Source: Bactrocera neohumeralis (taxonomy: Eukaryota; Arthropoda; Insecta; Diptera; Tephritidae). Taken from it: 64,000 nt of DNA. Under the pieces are notes generated by a model. The model was not told where the DNA came from. It ran no database searches and worked only from the letters and a program-made list of their open reading frames with translations. How positions within the stretch are numbered: the stretch's first letter is position 1; the number at the start of each line of letters is the position of its first letter. The position numbers and the translations under genes are program-made. Positions 53,477 through 63,364 of this stretch are shown here, piece after piece. Where the stretch lies: NCBI RefSeq assembly GCF_024586455.1, contig NC_065919.1:40772839-40836838 (forward strand), written 5' to 3'.

Positions 53477-53905
53477 GTGAGGAATGGCTAAGTTCAGGTG
53501 GAACCGAACATTTTGTACTTTCGTAATTTGTAAGGATCAAAGCTGTAGAAAATACTTTCAGGACTAGCAAGACTTTGTAGTATTAAACAAGAAAAAATGT
53601 CAACCTCGGTTACACCAAAGCTATTATACCTTTCACAGCTATAAAATTTTCCCCATATGACCTTGAGAAGTTTTGAATGGCACTGCAATTTATTTTCCAA
53701 GTTTAAGCTGTACGGAGATATAGGTAAGCAAGCCCACTCACACATGTGTTTCTCAGATAATAAAATTCGCAGCGTTGTACGATAAATTGCAACAGTTCGG
53801 TTCATATCACTTTCGAGATAGGTTTACAGTTATGTATACATATAAATGATCAGGACGACGAGACGAGTTGAAATCCGATTCACTGTCTGCCCGTTCGTCT
53901 TGGCA
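53477..53905 (+). repeat. Degenerate heads of two interspersed repeat families
   Basis: GGCTAAGTTCAGGTGGAACC at 53485 with TTTTGTACTTTCGTAATTTG is a diverged AAGTTCGGGTG head. AACAAGAAAAAATGTCAACC at 53587 is a diverged copy of the 30716 head. ATCAGGACGACGAGACGAG near 53848 with GTCTGCCCGTTCGTC is a GTCCGTCC-type piece. Confidence 0.65.
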
Positions 53906-53924
53906 AACAAGTTGCTATTGATTA

Positions 53925-54616
53925 ATGTACCCGGTTCAACTTCTTTTGAGTCATTGCGTATTGTTAATGATGCGGTGTGCAACCTTCGGACAAGCATGCA
54001 AGCAATTACAATTGCTGGAACATGATAATCACTGGGATCAAACGATGGACGATGTGATAGCTACTTCGAATGCAAATGAAGTTCGTAAACTTTTAGCGAT
54101 GATCATTTCGACATATCACCCTTCAAATCCGCGTCAATTATGGGATACGAACAAAAATTACATTGCCGACGACATTTTACATCGTATTCGATAAGAATTG
54201 GAAATGGGTAAATTCCGATCGCTTTGACAATGAAGACTAAGCCGTGAATAATCCAGTGGAATCTCTAAATTCTATGGAGAGGCTTGGTATGCCGCCGCAT
54301 CATTTGCGTCTGAAAGTAGGATCTGTCATTATTATTAATCTTCATGCGCCGAAACTGTGTAATGAAACCAGACAGATTGAGAAGCAGCTATCGAATACAA
54401 GGAGGCAAAATGCTTGATTCTACGACTTCCTTTGAGTTTTGCTATGACAATAAACTTGTTGTTGTCAAATATGTTGTTTATCAAGCTGCGCTACATTGAC
54501 ATTGTAGAAAAATCGCAAATAAATGATTTTCAATACAATATAAGTTCAACTTACTTTTAATGTATCATAATGATAATTATAATTTCACGCAGAACAACGC
54601 TTGCGAGGTCAGCTAG
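53925..54616 (+). mobile_element. Helitron 3' part, terminus CTAG
   Basis: It contains helicase C-terminal coding remnants and ends with GCGAGGTCAGCTAGT, where CTAG is at 54613-54616 followed by T, as in Helitron 3' ends (CTRR then T). CACGCAGAACAACG about 12 bases before is a degenerate terminal hairpin. It shares this terminus with the Helitron at 58905-60660. Confidence 0.75.
53955..54420 (+). pseudogene. Helitron helicase C-terminal remnant
   Basis: The frame to 54194 reads ATFGQACKQLQLLEHDNHWD and IISTYHPSNPRQLW, matching the Pif1-type helicase of Helitrons. After stops a second block, SLNSMERLGMPPHHLRLKVG (about 54260-54330) and LHAPKLCNETR, belongs to the same protein's C-terminus. 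In between, several hundred residues (including helicase motifs) are deleted. Confidence 0.75.
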
Positions 54617-55389
54617 TAGTCTCATTAAGTTATAAGTTATAACGATCTGAAAACATAGCGTTCAGAGTTGTATTTGCGTAAACTTATTTTGGTATGAAAT
54701 CCAACAACAATTTTTTTATACTAGTATAAAAATTTATGATTTTATGATTTTACGACTCTTTACGATATGTTGTGAGTACCCCAATTTTGTTAGTTAAACA
54801 AATGTTTGTATACCCCGAAATAGTGCTAAAGTCAAAGTTTTAACCGAGTTGATTAGCTTACAACTAACACAAGCGTGTCGTCTCAGAAATGGAAATCCAT
54901 ACTTTCGAGAAAAAACAGGAATTACTGAACTAATCAAATACAGTGTAGGATTTTATATCAGCAAAAGCCTGCAGTACTTGTATATGTACTTTCAGTTTCA
55001 GTTTTTATATCACCTAAAACTAATCGAGATGAAATCCAAGACTTTTTGTCTGTCCGTCCGTTAATTGAGATGTACTTGTATGCCAAAAATGGGTTGAACC
55101 GCATCAGTAATTTCTTTAACACCCTCATAGTTAATTTAAAGATTTTTAAACTTGCGGATGACTTTATTCCATACGATTGGTGTTGGTATATAATTGCATG
55201 TGGTATTGTCAAAAAAAAAAAATAAAATCGGGTCAATACTATCTCCTATATCTAATATAAGATCTTCAAACTTCAAATTAACTAACTTAAATTCAAGGAA
55301 TTTCCCAAATCCCCATATGGTGCTACATATAAATATTTTCGTCACTCAAACAAACCTTATACCATATATGACGGTCAGTGTATGAGTTC
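54617..55389. other. No gene recognised
   Basis: AT-rich sequence with fragments of interspersed repeats, for example TCTGTCCGTCCGTTAATTG near 55047. No coding region is supported. Confidence 0.5.
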
Positions 55390-55671
55390 TTCATTCTGAT
55401 ATTCGTGATTACAGCCGAGTTAACACCAGCGCGCCAGTCGTTTCTTCTTTTCGCAAGGTGGCCCAATTGGAGATTCCAAGCGAAGCCAGGTTCTTCTCCA
55501 TCTGGTCTTTCCAACAAAGTGGAGGTTTTCCTCTTCCTCTGCTTCCACCGTTGAATACTTTTCAGGCTGACATTGTTGGTGGCTGGTTCCAAGATAGGGG
55601 AAATTATCTACGACTTCAAAGTTATGACTGTCAACAGTGACGTGAGAGCTAAGTCGCGAGTGCGACGACTA

Positions 55672-56611
55672 CGAGGTGTGTTCAAAAAGTATAGCGAATT
55701 TTGAATTTTCGCGGGTTACGTATATTCGAATTTCGAATTTTTTGTGACGTTATGTTGGTACTCATGTCTCTCACTTATGCCGACAAGCTCGGTCATTTTG
55801 AATGTTCATTTAATTGTTGACAGCTGCTTTGCTTGCACGTGTTTTGGATCGTCTTCGATTTTTACCTATTCAAAGAAATGGATCAAAGAACCTGAATCAA
55901 ATTTTGTGTAAAAAACGAAATTAAGTGCGCGGATGCATTCCGAATGTTGACTGTGGCATACGGAGGAGCTTCCTTGGACCGAAGCAACGTTTATCGGTGG
56001 TACGAAAAGTTCTCAGAAGGCCGAGAAGATGTGGACGACGAAGAGCGTGCCGGACGCCCGTTCGGTCGAATGTGAAAGTTTTGCTGACAGTTTTCTTCGA
56101 TTGCAGTGCCGTGGTGCATCATGAGTTCTTGCCACAGGGAAGAACGGTCAATAAGAAATATGACCTGCAAGTTATGCGCAATTTGCGCCAAGCAATCCGC
56201 CAGAAACGCCCGGATTTGTGGAAGAACAAAAATTTTCTTTTGCACCACGATAACGCCCCTGCTCACACATCTGTGACTTTTTGGCCAAAAACAGCACACT
56301 AATGATGCCGCAGCCACCGTATTCCCCCGATCTGGCCCCCTGCGACTTTTTCTTGTTCCCTAAACTGAAGAGGCCCATGAAAGGACGACGTTACGCTTCT
56401 CTTGACGAGATAAAGACGGCATCGCAGGAGGAGCTGAAGAAGATAAAAAAAAAAAAGTTTTTTGAAGTGCTTCGAGGATTGGGAAAACCGTTGGCACAAG
56501 TATATAATATCTCGTGGGGATTACTTTGATGGGGACAAAATAGATATTCATGAATAAATAAATAATTTTTGAAAAAACACAAAATTCGCGATACTTTTTG
56601 AACACACCTCG
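55672..56611 (+). mobile_element. Internally deleted mariner inside the LINE
   Basis: The ends CGAGGTGTGTTCAAAAAGTA and the inverse TACTTTTTGAACACACCTCG are flanked by TA (55670-55671, 56612-56613). Length is 940 bp. It interrupts the reverse transcriptase pseudogene between codons that read continuously when it is skipped. Confidence 0.93.
55876..56530 (+). pseudogene. Mariner transposase, deleted and frameshifted
   Basis: The N-terminus is in several frames (AFRMLTVAYGGASLDRSNVY then WYEKFSEGREDVDDEERAGR, about 55930-56050). The middle, including the first catalytic Asp, is missing. The remainder reads LLTVFFDCSAVVHHEFLPQG and LLHHDNAPAHTS (second Asp, about 56240), then after a frame change YSPDLAPCDFFLFPKLKRP (third Asp, about 56325-56340). 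Confidence 0.88.
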
Positions 56612-57454
56612 TATTTGTTTGATGACAGGAGATATTTCGTCTTGCCTTCGTTCACTACCAGACCAATTTGCTTTGCTTCTTTGTCCAGTCTGGAGAAAGC
56701 AGAACTAACGATGATATCAATATACGCCAGCAGCTTATAGAAGATGGTACCTACTCTATTTAGTTCTACAGCTCGAAGTATTTTCTCCAGAAGTAAGTTG
56801 AAGAAGTCACTGGAAAGGATGTCGCCTTGTCGTTTGGTATCGATCGATTCGGAGAGGTCCTTCCCAATCCTGACGGAGCTTTCGGTATTGCTCAAGGTCA
56901 TCTTAAACAGACGTATTAGTTTTACTTGTATACCAAATTCAGACAACGCAGCATAAAAACAGCTTCTTTTCGTGCTGTCAAAGGCAGCTTTGAAATCGAA
57001 GAAGAGGTGTATTGTGCTTTCCTTTCACGGATCTTTTCCAAGACTTAGCGGATGGTGAATATCTGATCAGTTGTTGATTTGCTAGGCCTAAAGCCACACT
57101 GATAAGGTCCAATCAGTTTGTTACGGTGGTCTTTAATCTTTCACACAATATGGTCGATAGGAGGCTTATCCTACGTTGGTTGGCGCAGATTGTGGAGAAT
57201 CCCTTTTTGTGGATTGGCAGAGCACACTTAAATTCCAATCGTTGGGCATGCTTTCGTTCGACCATATTTTATAAAGAAGCTGATGTATGCTACTTATCAG
57301 CTCTTGTCCGCCGTATTTGAATAACTCGGCCGGCAATCCATCGGTCCGCGCCGTTTTTTTGTTTTTCAGGCGGGTAATTGCTATTCGAACTTCGTCATGG
57401 TCGGGCTATGGAATATCTGCTGCATCGTAATTTAATTTTTTTTCCTAGGTTCCC

Positions 57455-57812
57455 TAATTATGATGCCAAAAATTAGCGCGATATGTTAACCAGTGAGTAT
57501 ACAGCAGCTGTTTATGTCAGTCAACCTCAGTACTGTTTGTCGAATTTTTCAAAAGTTTTGAACGTATTTGTGTTCAAGTTTGGCCAAACACTCAACAAAT
57601 ATCATTGAGCAAGCACCATATTCACCGGTGTTAGCTCCATGGACTTCTGCCTATTCTTGAAACTCAAAGAACTGCTCCTTGCAAACCGTTTTGAGTTAAT
57701 TGAAGACATCAAAACAAATTCGACGCGAGAGCTGAGGTCGACTGACATAAAAAGCTACTGTAAACACACTCGTTGACAGATCGCGCTAATTTTTGACGAG
57801 ATTTAAATGAAG
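57455..57812 (+). mobile_element. Miniature mariner derivative
   Basis: Inverted motifs CCAAAAATTAGCGCGAT (57465-57481) and ATCGCGCTAATTTTTGAC (57780-57796) bound about 330-360 bp. Between them, 57620-57730 reads a decayed mariner C-terminus (HAPYSPVLAPW, FEL-IEDIKTNSTRELR-like). The outer boundaries and TA flanks are uncertain because similarity fades outside the motif. Confidence 0.65.
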
Positions 57813-58904
57813 AATTCCCGATACTTTCTCGGCAGGGTATATAAGATTGCTTGGATTCCGATCTTCTGGTGGACGTTTTGCACCTTACGTGTCCCTCTCT
57901 TTGGTCCTGGCAAGTTGCAAGAATATAAAATGTTCGGTTCCATCTTAACTTACCCCTTTCGCACTTATTGATATATAATTTTATAAAGGATAGATAAATT
58001 TGAACTTAACTTCTTTTTAATTATTCAAGATATTCACAGTATTTATTTATGGAAAAACCAGAGCCGGCCAGCGAAAGCAGGTGTCATCTCAACCTGCCAC
58101 ACCAACTTAACTAAGCCAGTTCCCATAGTTTCCTAGTCTGTCTGTAAATTTATTTATTTAACAATGATACAAGAGAACGTACTCTGAAGCCTACCAGGTT
58201 TGAAACTGGACGCTGACATTAATCCGCCAGCCATTTCTGCGTATAATACAATTTTCAACAACCAGCTAATATCAATTATCGCATGTTCAAACTCAACAAA
58301 ACATTCTTCCAAACTCATAGAAAATTATTTGAAGTTTTCATGTAAGATTTTGAATTATACTTCTGGCTGAGATTATTCAAATTTCTGCGAAGGTGTTTAG
58401 TACATAATACTGTTGAGTCATATTATTCAACATCTCTGTGACGCTCAGAATATTTTTCACAAATTAGCTTTCCGTACACATAGGTATGTGTGTATATACG
58501 TACTATATGTAAATTTACAAGACAAAGTACATAAATGTTCTGCAAAAACTTCGCTTTTAGTTTAGTACATCAAGGTCTCATATCTTTTGTTGGCTTGTAC
58601 TTCATCGCCTTGGCACGTTAGCGATAAAGATATAATATTCTTATCTGTGTATAAACAAGAGTATTTTGCCTCCGAGCCATGCATTGTTAACATAAGCACT
58701 ATCTAAATGTTGACATAGGGAGACAACATAGAACAAATTAGGGACATTGTTCCTATATAAATATTAATACCACAAGTTCCAATATAGTAGATGGGATGAT
58801 AGGTTGAGGTATATTAAATGTGACAAAATGGTGAGCAGCTTTTAAATCAATAATGAAAATAACCATAAATTAAATTAAAATATCATTTTAAATTTATTAT
58901 AACA
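57813..58904. other. No gene recognised
   Basis: 57895-57965 contains an inverted, diverged AAGTTCGGGTG repeat head (TGTTCGGTTCCATCTTAACT). The rest (58000-58900) is AT-rich without a supported feature. Confidence 0.5.
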
Positions 58905-60660
58905 CTAGCTGATCCGCAATCGTAGTTCTACGTGAAATTATGTGTTTTGAAATGAAAAGAAAGTTGAATTTATATTGTGTTGAAAATCATTTATTTGCAT
59001 TTATGTAGCGGAGCTTGATAAACAACATTTTTTGGTTTCTGTACAGAGAAGATGGTTTTCCAACTCGTGAACACGCCACGTATAGCTGGCTGTGTGAAAA
59101 ACATGACATTTTCAGATTTATGACACACACTTCTAGCGACTATCCTTGTGTCCTGTTGATTGTCATCTCAAATGCAATTTTCCCTGGAAACTGAATAGGT
59201 TTGAACTAAAAAGACAAATCGTTCGAACTGAAAGGAATTCACAGAATCAAGCATTCGGCTCGCTTGTGTTCGATAGCTGCATCACAATCAGTCGGGTTCC
59301 ATTACACAGTTTCGGCGCATGAAGATTGCGAAACATAAAAATGACAGATCCAACTTTGAGACGTAAATGATGCGGCGGCATACCAAACCTCTCCAAAGAC
59401 CATTCTAATATGATCATCACGAATTGTGTGCGAACTCATTTTAAGGCATTAGTCGCAGCGAACACAACTGCTGGCATGCTTCTCAAAAAGTTGCACCTAC
59501 CGTACCATTCACAGGGTGGATTGTGTAAACTCATTTTAAGGCATTAGTTGAGAACACAACTGGATGTCCATCTACTGCTTGGCCTTGCTTTCTGCGTCGT
59601 GTTGCTTCTTCGACGATGTATTTCCTGAGTAATATCAAAACATTTCCGAATAGAGCAATGTTCTCGCCAACGGATCACTGACGCAAGTTGAGAAAAAACT
59701 CGTCAATGTTAATTTTGTTGTTGGAAGTGTTTCTGCTGGCTGTACTGTATTTTTTTGTAAAATACACTCTTTGGTCTTCTCCAAATGAACTGCGAAATGC
59801 ACAACAGTCGAAAACGTTCATGAATTGCAAAAGTAAATATCTTACAAAGTGCTTCATTGCAGTTGACGCACCGACCCATTTGATACTTGCTGATCTCATC
59901 TCGTTCAAGGCCAATAACCGCCATGTTGCTTTCTTTGGTGAGGTATTTGCAAACAAATTTGATCGATTTCACCAAACTGCAATACTCAACATTGATTTGA
60001 GTTTTGAATGTGAATTAGACATTAGTGGGGAATGCTGAATGTTCTGCCAGTGTCGTCTGGTGAGCGACGTCGATACAATGGATATCCATCATTTCCGAAA
60101 GAAAAGCACATGAATAGTGTTTCGTTCATTTATTTTCAGACATACAAACCGAAGAGAGATTGTGGTGGCCGCAAGGTCCATGAACCATATTAGTCTTCAC
60201 CACTTCGTATAATTCTGGATCTAACTCTGGATCAGAAAATTTCGCAGAAATTATTGCTTCAAACCACCATCCACCATCCAGAGATGAATGTGTGCGTGTG
60301 GCAAACCTCTTTTTTGCTCCTCAACAGAGTACATCCAGCATCTAACTGCCCATATACATATGTACATATACATACGTTGCTTCAAGATAAAGTCCATCCA
60401 TGAAAAACCATGCTGTGACATCGTGACGATCTTGCTGATTGATCGCGATTCAATAATTCCGTAATCTATGGCCATTTTGCATTGGAAGTGAATGTAACAA
60501 ACAAATCCGCCCGTCCATAATTCTGCACGTACAGGTATGTCATCGCATCCTGCGAGTACTCGTGCTTGTGTCTTGGGCTGTCATTGTATATTGATTGCAA
60601 AAAGAACGCAAAGCGATATTAAATGGACCTCTTCGTGGCATCGTAACAAATTTCAATTGG
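58905..60660 (-). mobile_element. Helitron remnant with 3' hairpin and CTAG
   Basis: On the minus strand the 3' end is GCGGATCAGCTAGT, with CTAG at 58905-58908. A hairpin CGTAGAACTACG (58921-58932) lies 12 bases upstream of CTAG, as is standard for Helitrons. RepHel coding remnants fill 59250-60475. The 5' end (expected TC) was not identified and the left edge is approximate. Confidence 0.8.
59250..60475 (-). pseudogene. Helitron Rep/helicase protein remnant
   Basis: Order on the minus strand: 60475-60251 has MYSVEEQKRGLPHAHIHLWM, where HAH is the HUH-type Rep nickase motif. Then 59975-59709 gives DEISKYQMGRCVNCNEAL and IFTFAIHERF, a central conserved block. Then 59400-59260 gives ERFGMPPHHLRLKVGS and LHAPKLCNGTRLIV, the helicase C-terminus. 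The helicase ATPase motifs between them are deleted, and many stops are present. Confidence 0.78.
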
Positions 60661-60884
60661 TAATTGATCACTTTGTATGAAACATACATATGTACGTATG
60701 TACATAAAGTTTTATCTGAATAATTTTCAATAAATTACCTTTGAATAGCCGAAATAAAAAAAGCATGCGACCGAAAGTGAACTACTCAAATAATTTACAA
60801 ACAAATCAATTAAAAAGCAAAAGAAAATAATGTTGAATGGAAAAAAGTCCCCTTTTGGAAATTTCCAATTTTCCGACTTTTCTT

Positions 60885-61125
60885 TATGAAAAGTATACGG
60901 TTTTTTTTTAACTCCAAACCTTCCAAGACCTTTATGGTCCTTTGCGCATTGGCCACGGTGAATATCGCAGCTATGAAAGTATTCGACAGTGTACCCGCCG
61001 GGGGAAGCAGAGGAAGAGGAAGACCTCCACTCCGTTGGAAGGACCAGGTGGAGAAGGACCTGGCTACGCTTGGAATATCCAATTATAATCGCGTAAGCGG
61101 TTCTTACGCCAATTAAAAAGAAGAA
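60885..61125 (+). pseudogene. LINE 3' coding end fragment
   Basis: GRGRPPLRWKDQVEKDLATL (about 61012-61071) is the C-terminal basic motif found at the end of insect RT polyproteins of the type at 55390-57425, here on the plus strand. The preceding VLCALATVNIAAMKVF may be spurious. It is followed by ACATCAAGATTGGTTCAGCC, a common repeat sequence near 61164. Confidence 0.55.
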
Positions 61126-61126
61126 A

Positions 61127-62071
61127 CCTTCCAAGATCCACAGCGAACAACCTCTGCAAATTACATCAAGATTGGTTCAGCCGTTCTCGAGCCTTAACAT
61201 TACTAACAAACAGACATTAATTTTATACAAAACACCTTTTATATAGGAAAAAGAAAAGGGTTGTTTTTAGGGGTGTTCCGGCAATTATTCGAATTTTTTT
61301 CGCAGTAAAAACCATCTTTGAAATTTAGCGAATATTTAAAAAAAAGAATTGGCCAAATTGGTCCAGGCGTTGTTGAGTTATGCGCTTAGCAACACATTTT
61401 GCGATTAAAACGCTGTTTTTAGTGTTTTGTTAGGAATTATATGTATTATTATATGTATATACATATGTAGATTGAGAAGTTGAGCGATAATATGTATGAA
61501 AATTTAAAGTTTTGCTTGAAACTTTTAATATTTGTTAAACAACTAATAAAATGGTTAGTACTGCAACACACACAACATAAATACTTATGGATTGCAATTT
61601 AATAGCGGCTGACACTGCTTTGAACACATACATATGTATACGTTCAAGTGAGTGGTTGAGTTTTTGGTGCGGTCCTGGGGTATTTTCTTTGAAACTTCCA
61701 GTTTTTACACCAACTTTAGTTCATCCCTTTCCTGCGACTTTCGGAAACTTTAACGATCCAAACGGACACTATAGTTATAGGAAAAGATAAGTACAATTTC
61801 CATTTTTTTAACAAAAAATAATTTGCACTTACCCGCGTTTATTTTGTTGAAAACATATAATTTTTCCCCTGAAAACAGCAATCCTAGCAAAACGCGTGCT
61901 AATATTTTTGCATTGCCGTTTTGTTTTGATCAGCTGTTCTCCTTTTGCTTCTCCTTTTCGTATTCCCTTTGGTATTGGCATTGCCAACTACCGAAAATAT
62001 AAGCAAGGTTTTAGGGGCAGTGACTGAACATACTTATTGTCAGTAGCTACCAACTATTTTCTCATTGAGGC
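61127..62071. other. Upstream sequence of R1-type LINE; no gene recognised
   Basis: I see no supported ORF. The R1-type element's 5' untranslated region probably begins somewhere after 61990 (GTTTTAGGGGCAGTGACTGA near 62008), but no target duplication can be checked without its 3' end. Confidence 0.4.
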
Positions 62072-63364
62072 ATGGCCTCTGAGAACAGTAGTGGATGCAC
62101 CCCCGAGAATCCGTTTAGAAGGAACTCGAAAATTATGAGAACACCTCCTAACGGAAAAAATGAGATATCCACCGCTGCTGGATCAAAAAGAGAATGCGAA
62201 AATGCCAACCACATAATTGAAGGTGGCAAACCCTCTGAAAATATACAAAGTAGCGAAACTACCCAAAACTTTAACCAGTTGGGTAGTAAAATAAAAGAGC
62301 TGGAAAACATGATGGCTGGCCAAAGGCACATAAACCAGGCCATGCGCGACCTGGTAAGCAACATAGTGGCGCTACATGCTAAGGCGGAAACACGAAAAAA
62401 CCTACCCAAAAGGATTATGGTAGGGAAAGCATCCCAGGTCTCCCCAATGAGTAAGGAGGTAAATACCCCGAAAAGGCTGCGTGAGGCAATAGGCTTTTTA
62501 CCTCCGACTAAAAAGCCGAAAAATGTAAACAAAATGGAGCAGCCCACCTACAGCGAAGCAGCAAAATTAATACAAGCCAATACAACGGTTAGACCCAACG
62601 CAGGCGAAGCTTGGGTGGACGTTGTGAAGAAACGAAGACCACTCGAAAAGAAAATTAGATCGAGGCCAGACGCCATCATACTTACAAAAAAGGACGGTGC
62701 ATCATACGCGGATATTCTCCGTAAAATAAAAGGCGATAGTGGCTTAGAGGAATTGGGCTCAAGCGTAACGTACATAAGAAAAACGCTGAAAGGAGACCTG
62801 CTATTAGAGCTGAAACACCAAGCGGATAAGAGAGCCGAATCGTTCCAAAGTGCCTTAGAAGGAGTGGTCGGGGAAATGGCTGTGATACAGCCAAAAACCC
62901 ACAACGTCATGATTATGTGCAAGGATTTGGACGAAATAACTTCCCCAGAAGAGATTTGCGAAGCTTTGCAAAAAGAGTGCGGTATAGAAAATCTGGGAAA
63001 AATAAACATTAAGAGCATACGAAAGACCCGAAGCGGAACGCAAATAGCAATCTTATGCCTGCGAGCCCAGGACGCCAAGACTGCGCTCAAGGTAGGCAAA
63101 ATAAAGATCGGGTGGTCTGTATGTCGCCTCCGGGAATACTCACCTATTCCCCGTTGCTTTAGGTGTTTCCATCTGGGGCACATGGCGCACAAATGCTGCA
63201 ACCCTGTTGACAGGTCGTCACTGTGTACACGTTGTGGAGCCGGTGGACATGTAGCGAAGTCATGCACCAACGATCCTAGCTGCATGCTTTGTAAGGGAGC
63301 ACACTCAGCCTTGAGTACTACTTGTCCTAAGTACTTGGAGATGGCGAAATCTTTAGGGAAATGA
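62072..63364 (+). CDS. R1-clade LINE ORF1 (Gag-like), intact
   Basis: 430 codons from ATG 62072, TGA at 63362-63364. The N-terminal half is charged and probably partly disordered with a coiled-coil-like stretch (about residues 65-105). A central RRM-like/Gag region precedes three CCHC zinc knuckles at the C-terminus: CFRCFHLGHMAHKC (from about residue 362), CTRCGAGGHVAKSC (about 385) and CMLCKGAHSALSTTC (about 404). Three CCHC motifs at the end are typical of R1-clade and Jockey LINE Gags. It would bind element RNA to form the ribonucleoprotein for target-primed reverse transcription. No frameshift is seen, unlike nearly all other ORFs here. Confidence 0.9.
   Translation: MASENSSGCTPENPFRRNSKIMRTPPNGKNEISTAAGSKRECENANHIIEGGKPSENIQSSETTQNFNQLGSKIKELENMMAGQRHINQAMRDLVSNIVALHAKAETRKNLPKRIMVGKASQVSPMSKEVNTPKRLREAIGFLPPTKKPKNVNKMEQPTYSEAAKLIQANTTVRPNAGEAWVDVVKKRRPLEKKIRSRPDAIILTKKDGASYADILRKIKGDSGLEELGSSVTYIRKTLKGDLLLELKHQADKRAESFQSALEGVVGEMAVIQPKTHNVMIMCKDLDEITSPEEICEALQKECGIENLGKINIKSIRKTRSGTQIAILCLRAQDAKTALKVGKIKIGWSVCRLREYSPIPRCFRCFHLGHMAHKCCNPVDRSSLCTRCGAGGHVAKSCTNDPSCMLCKGAHSALSTTCPKYLEMAKSLGK

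Larger units (their letters stand above)
55390..57425 (-). pseudogene. Non-LTR reverse transcriptase, split by a mariner
   Basis: Read leftward: RT N-terminal motif ARTDGLPAELFKYGGQELIS (about 57360-57300), palm LFFDFKAAFDSTKRS near 57010-56960, then the frame 56946-56548 with KRQGDILSSDFFNLLLE and a degenerate active site (LLAYIDIIVS where AYADDIDII is usual), and GLVVNEGKTKYLLSSNK. The mariner 55672-56611 sits just after this motif. Beyond it the protein resumes (SHVTVDSHNFEVVDNFPYLG, about 55655-55595) and ends with a basic tail (QRWKQRKRKTSTLLERP). The endonuclease is not attached. Type: the RT usually paired with CFDP2-like endonuclease. Confidence 0.8.
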
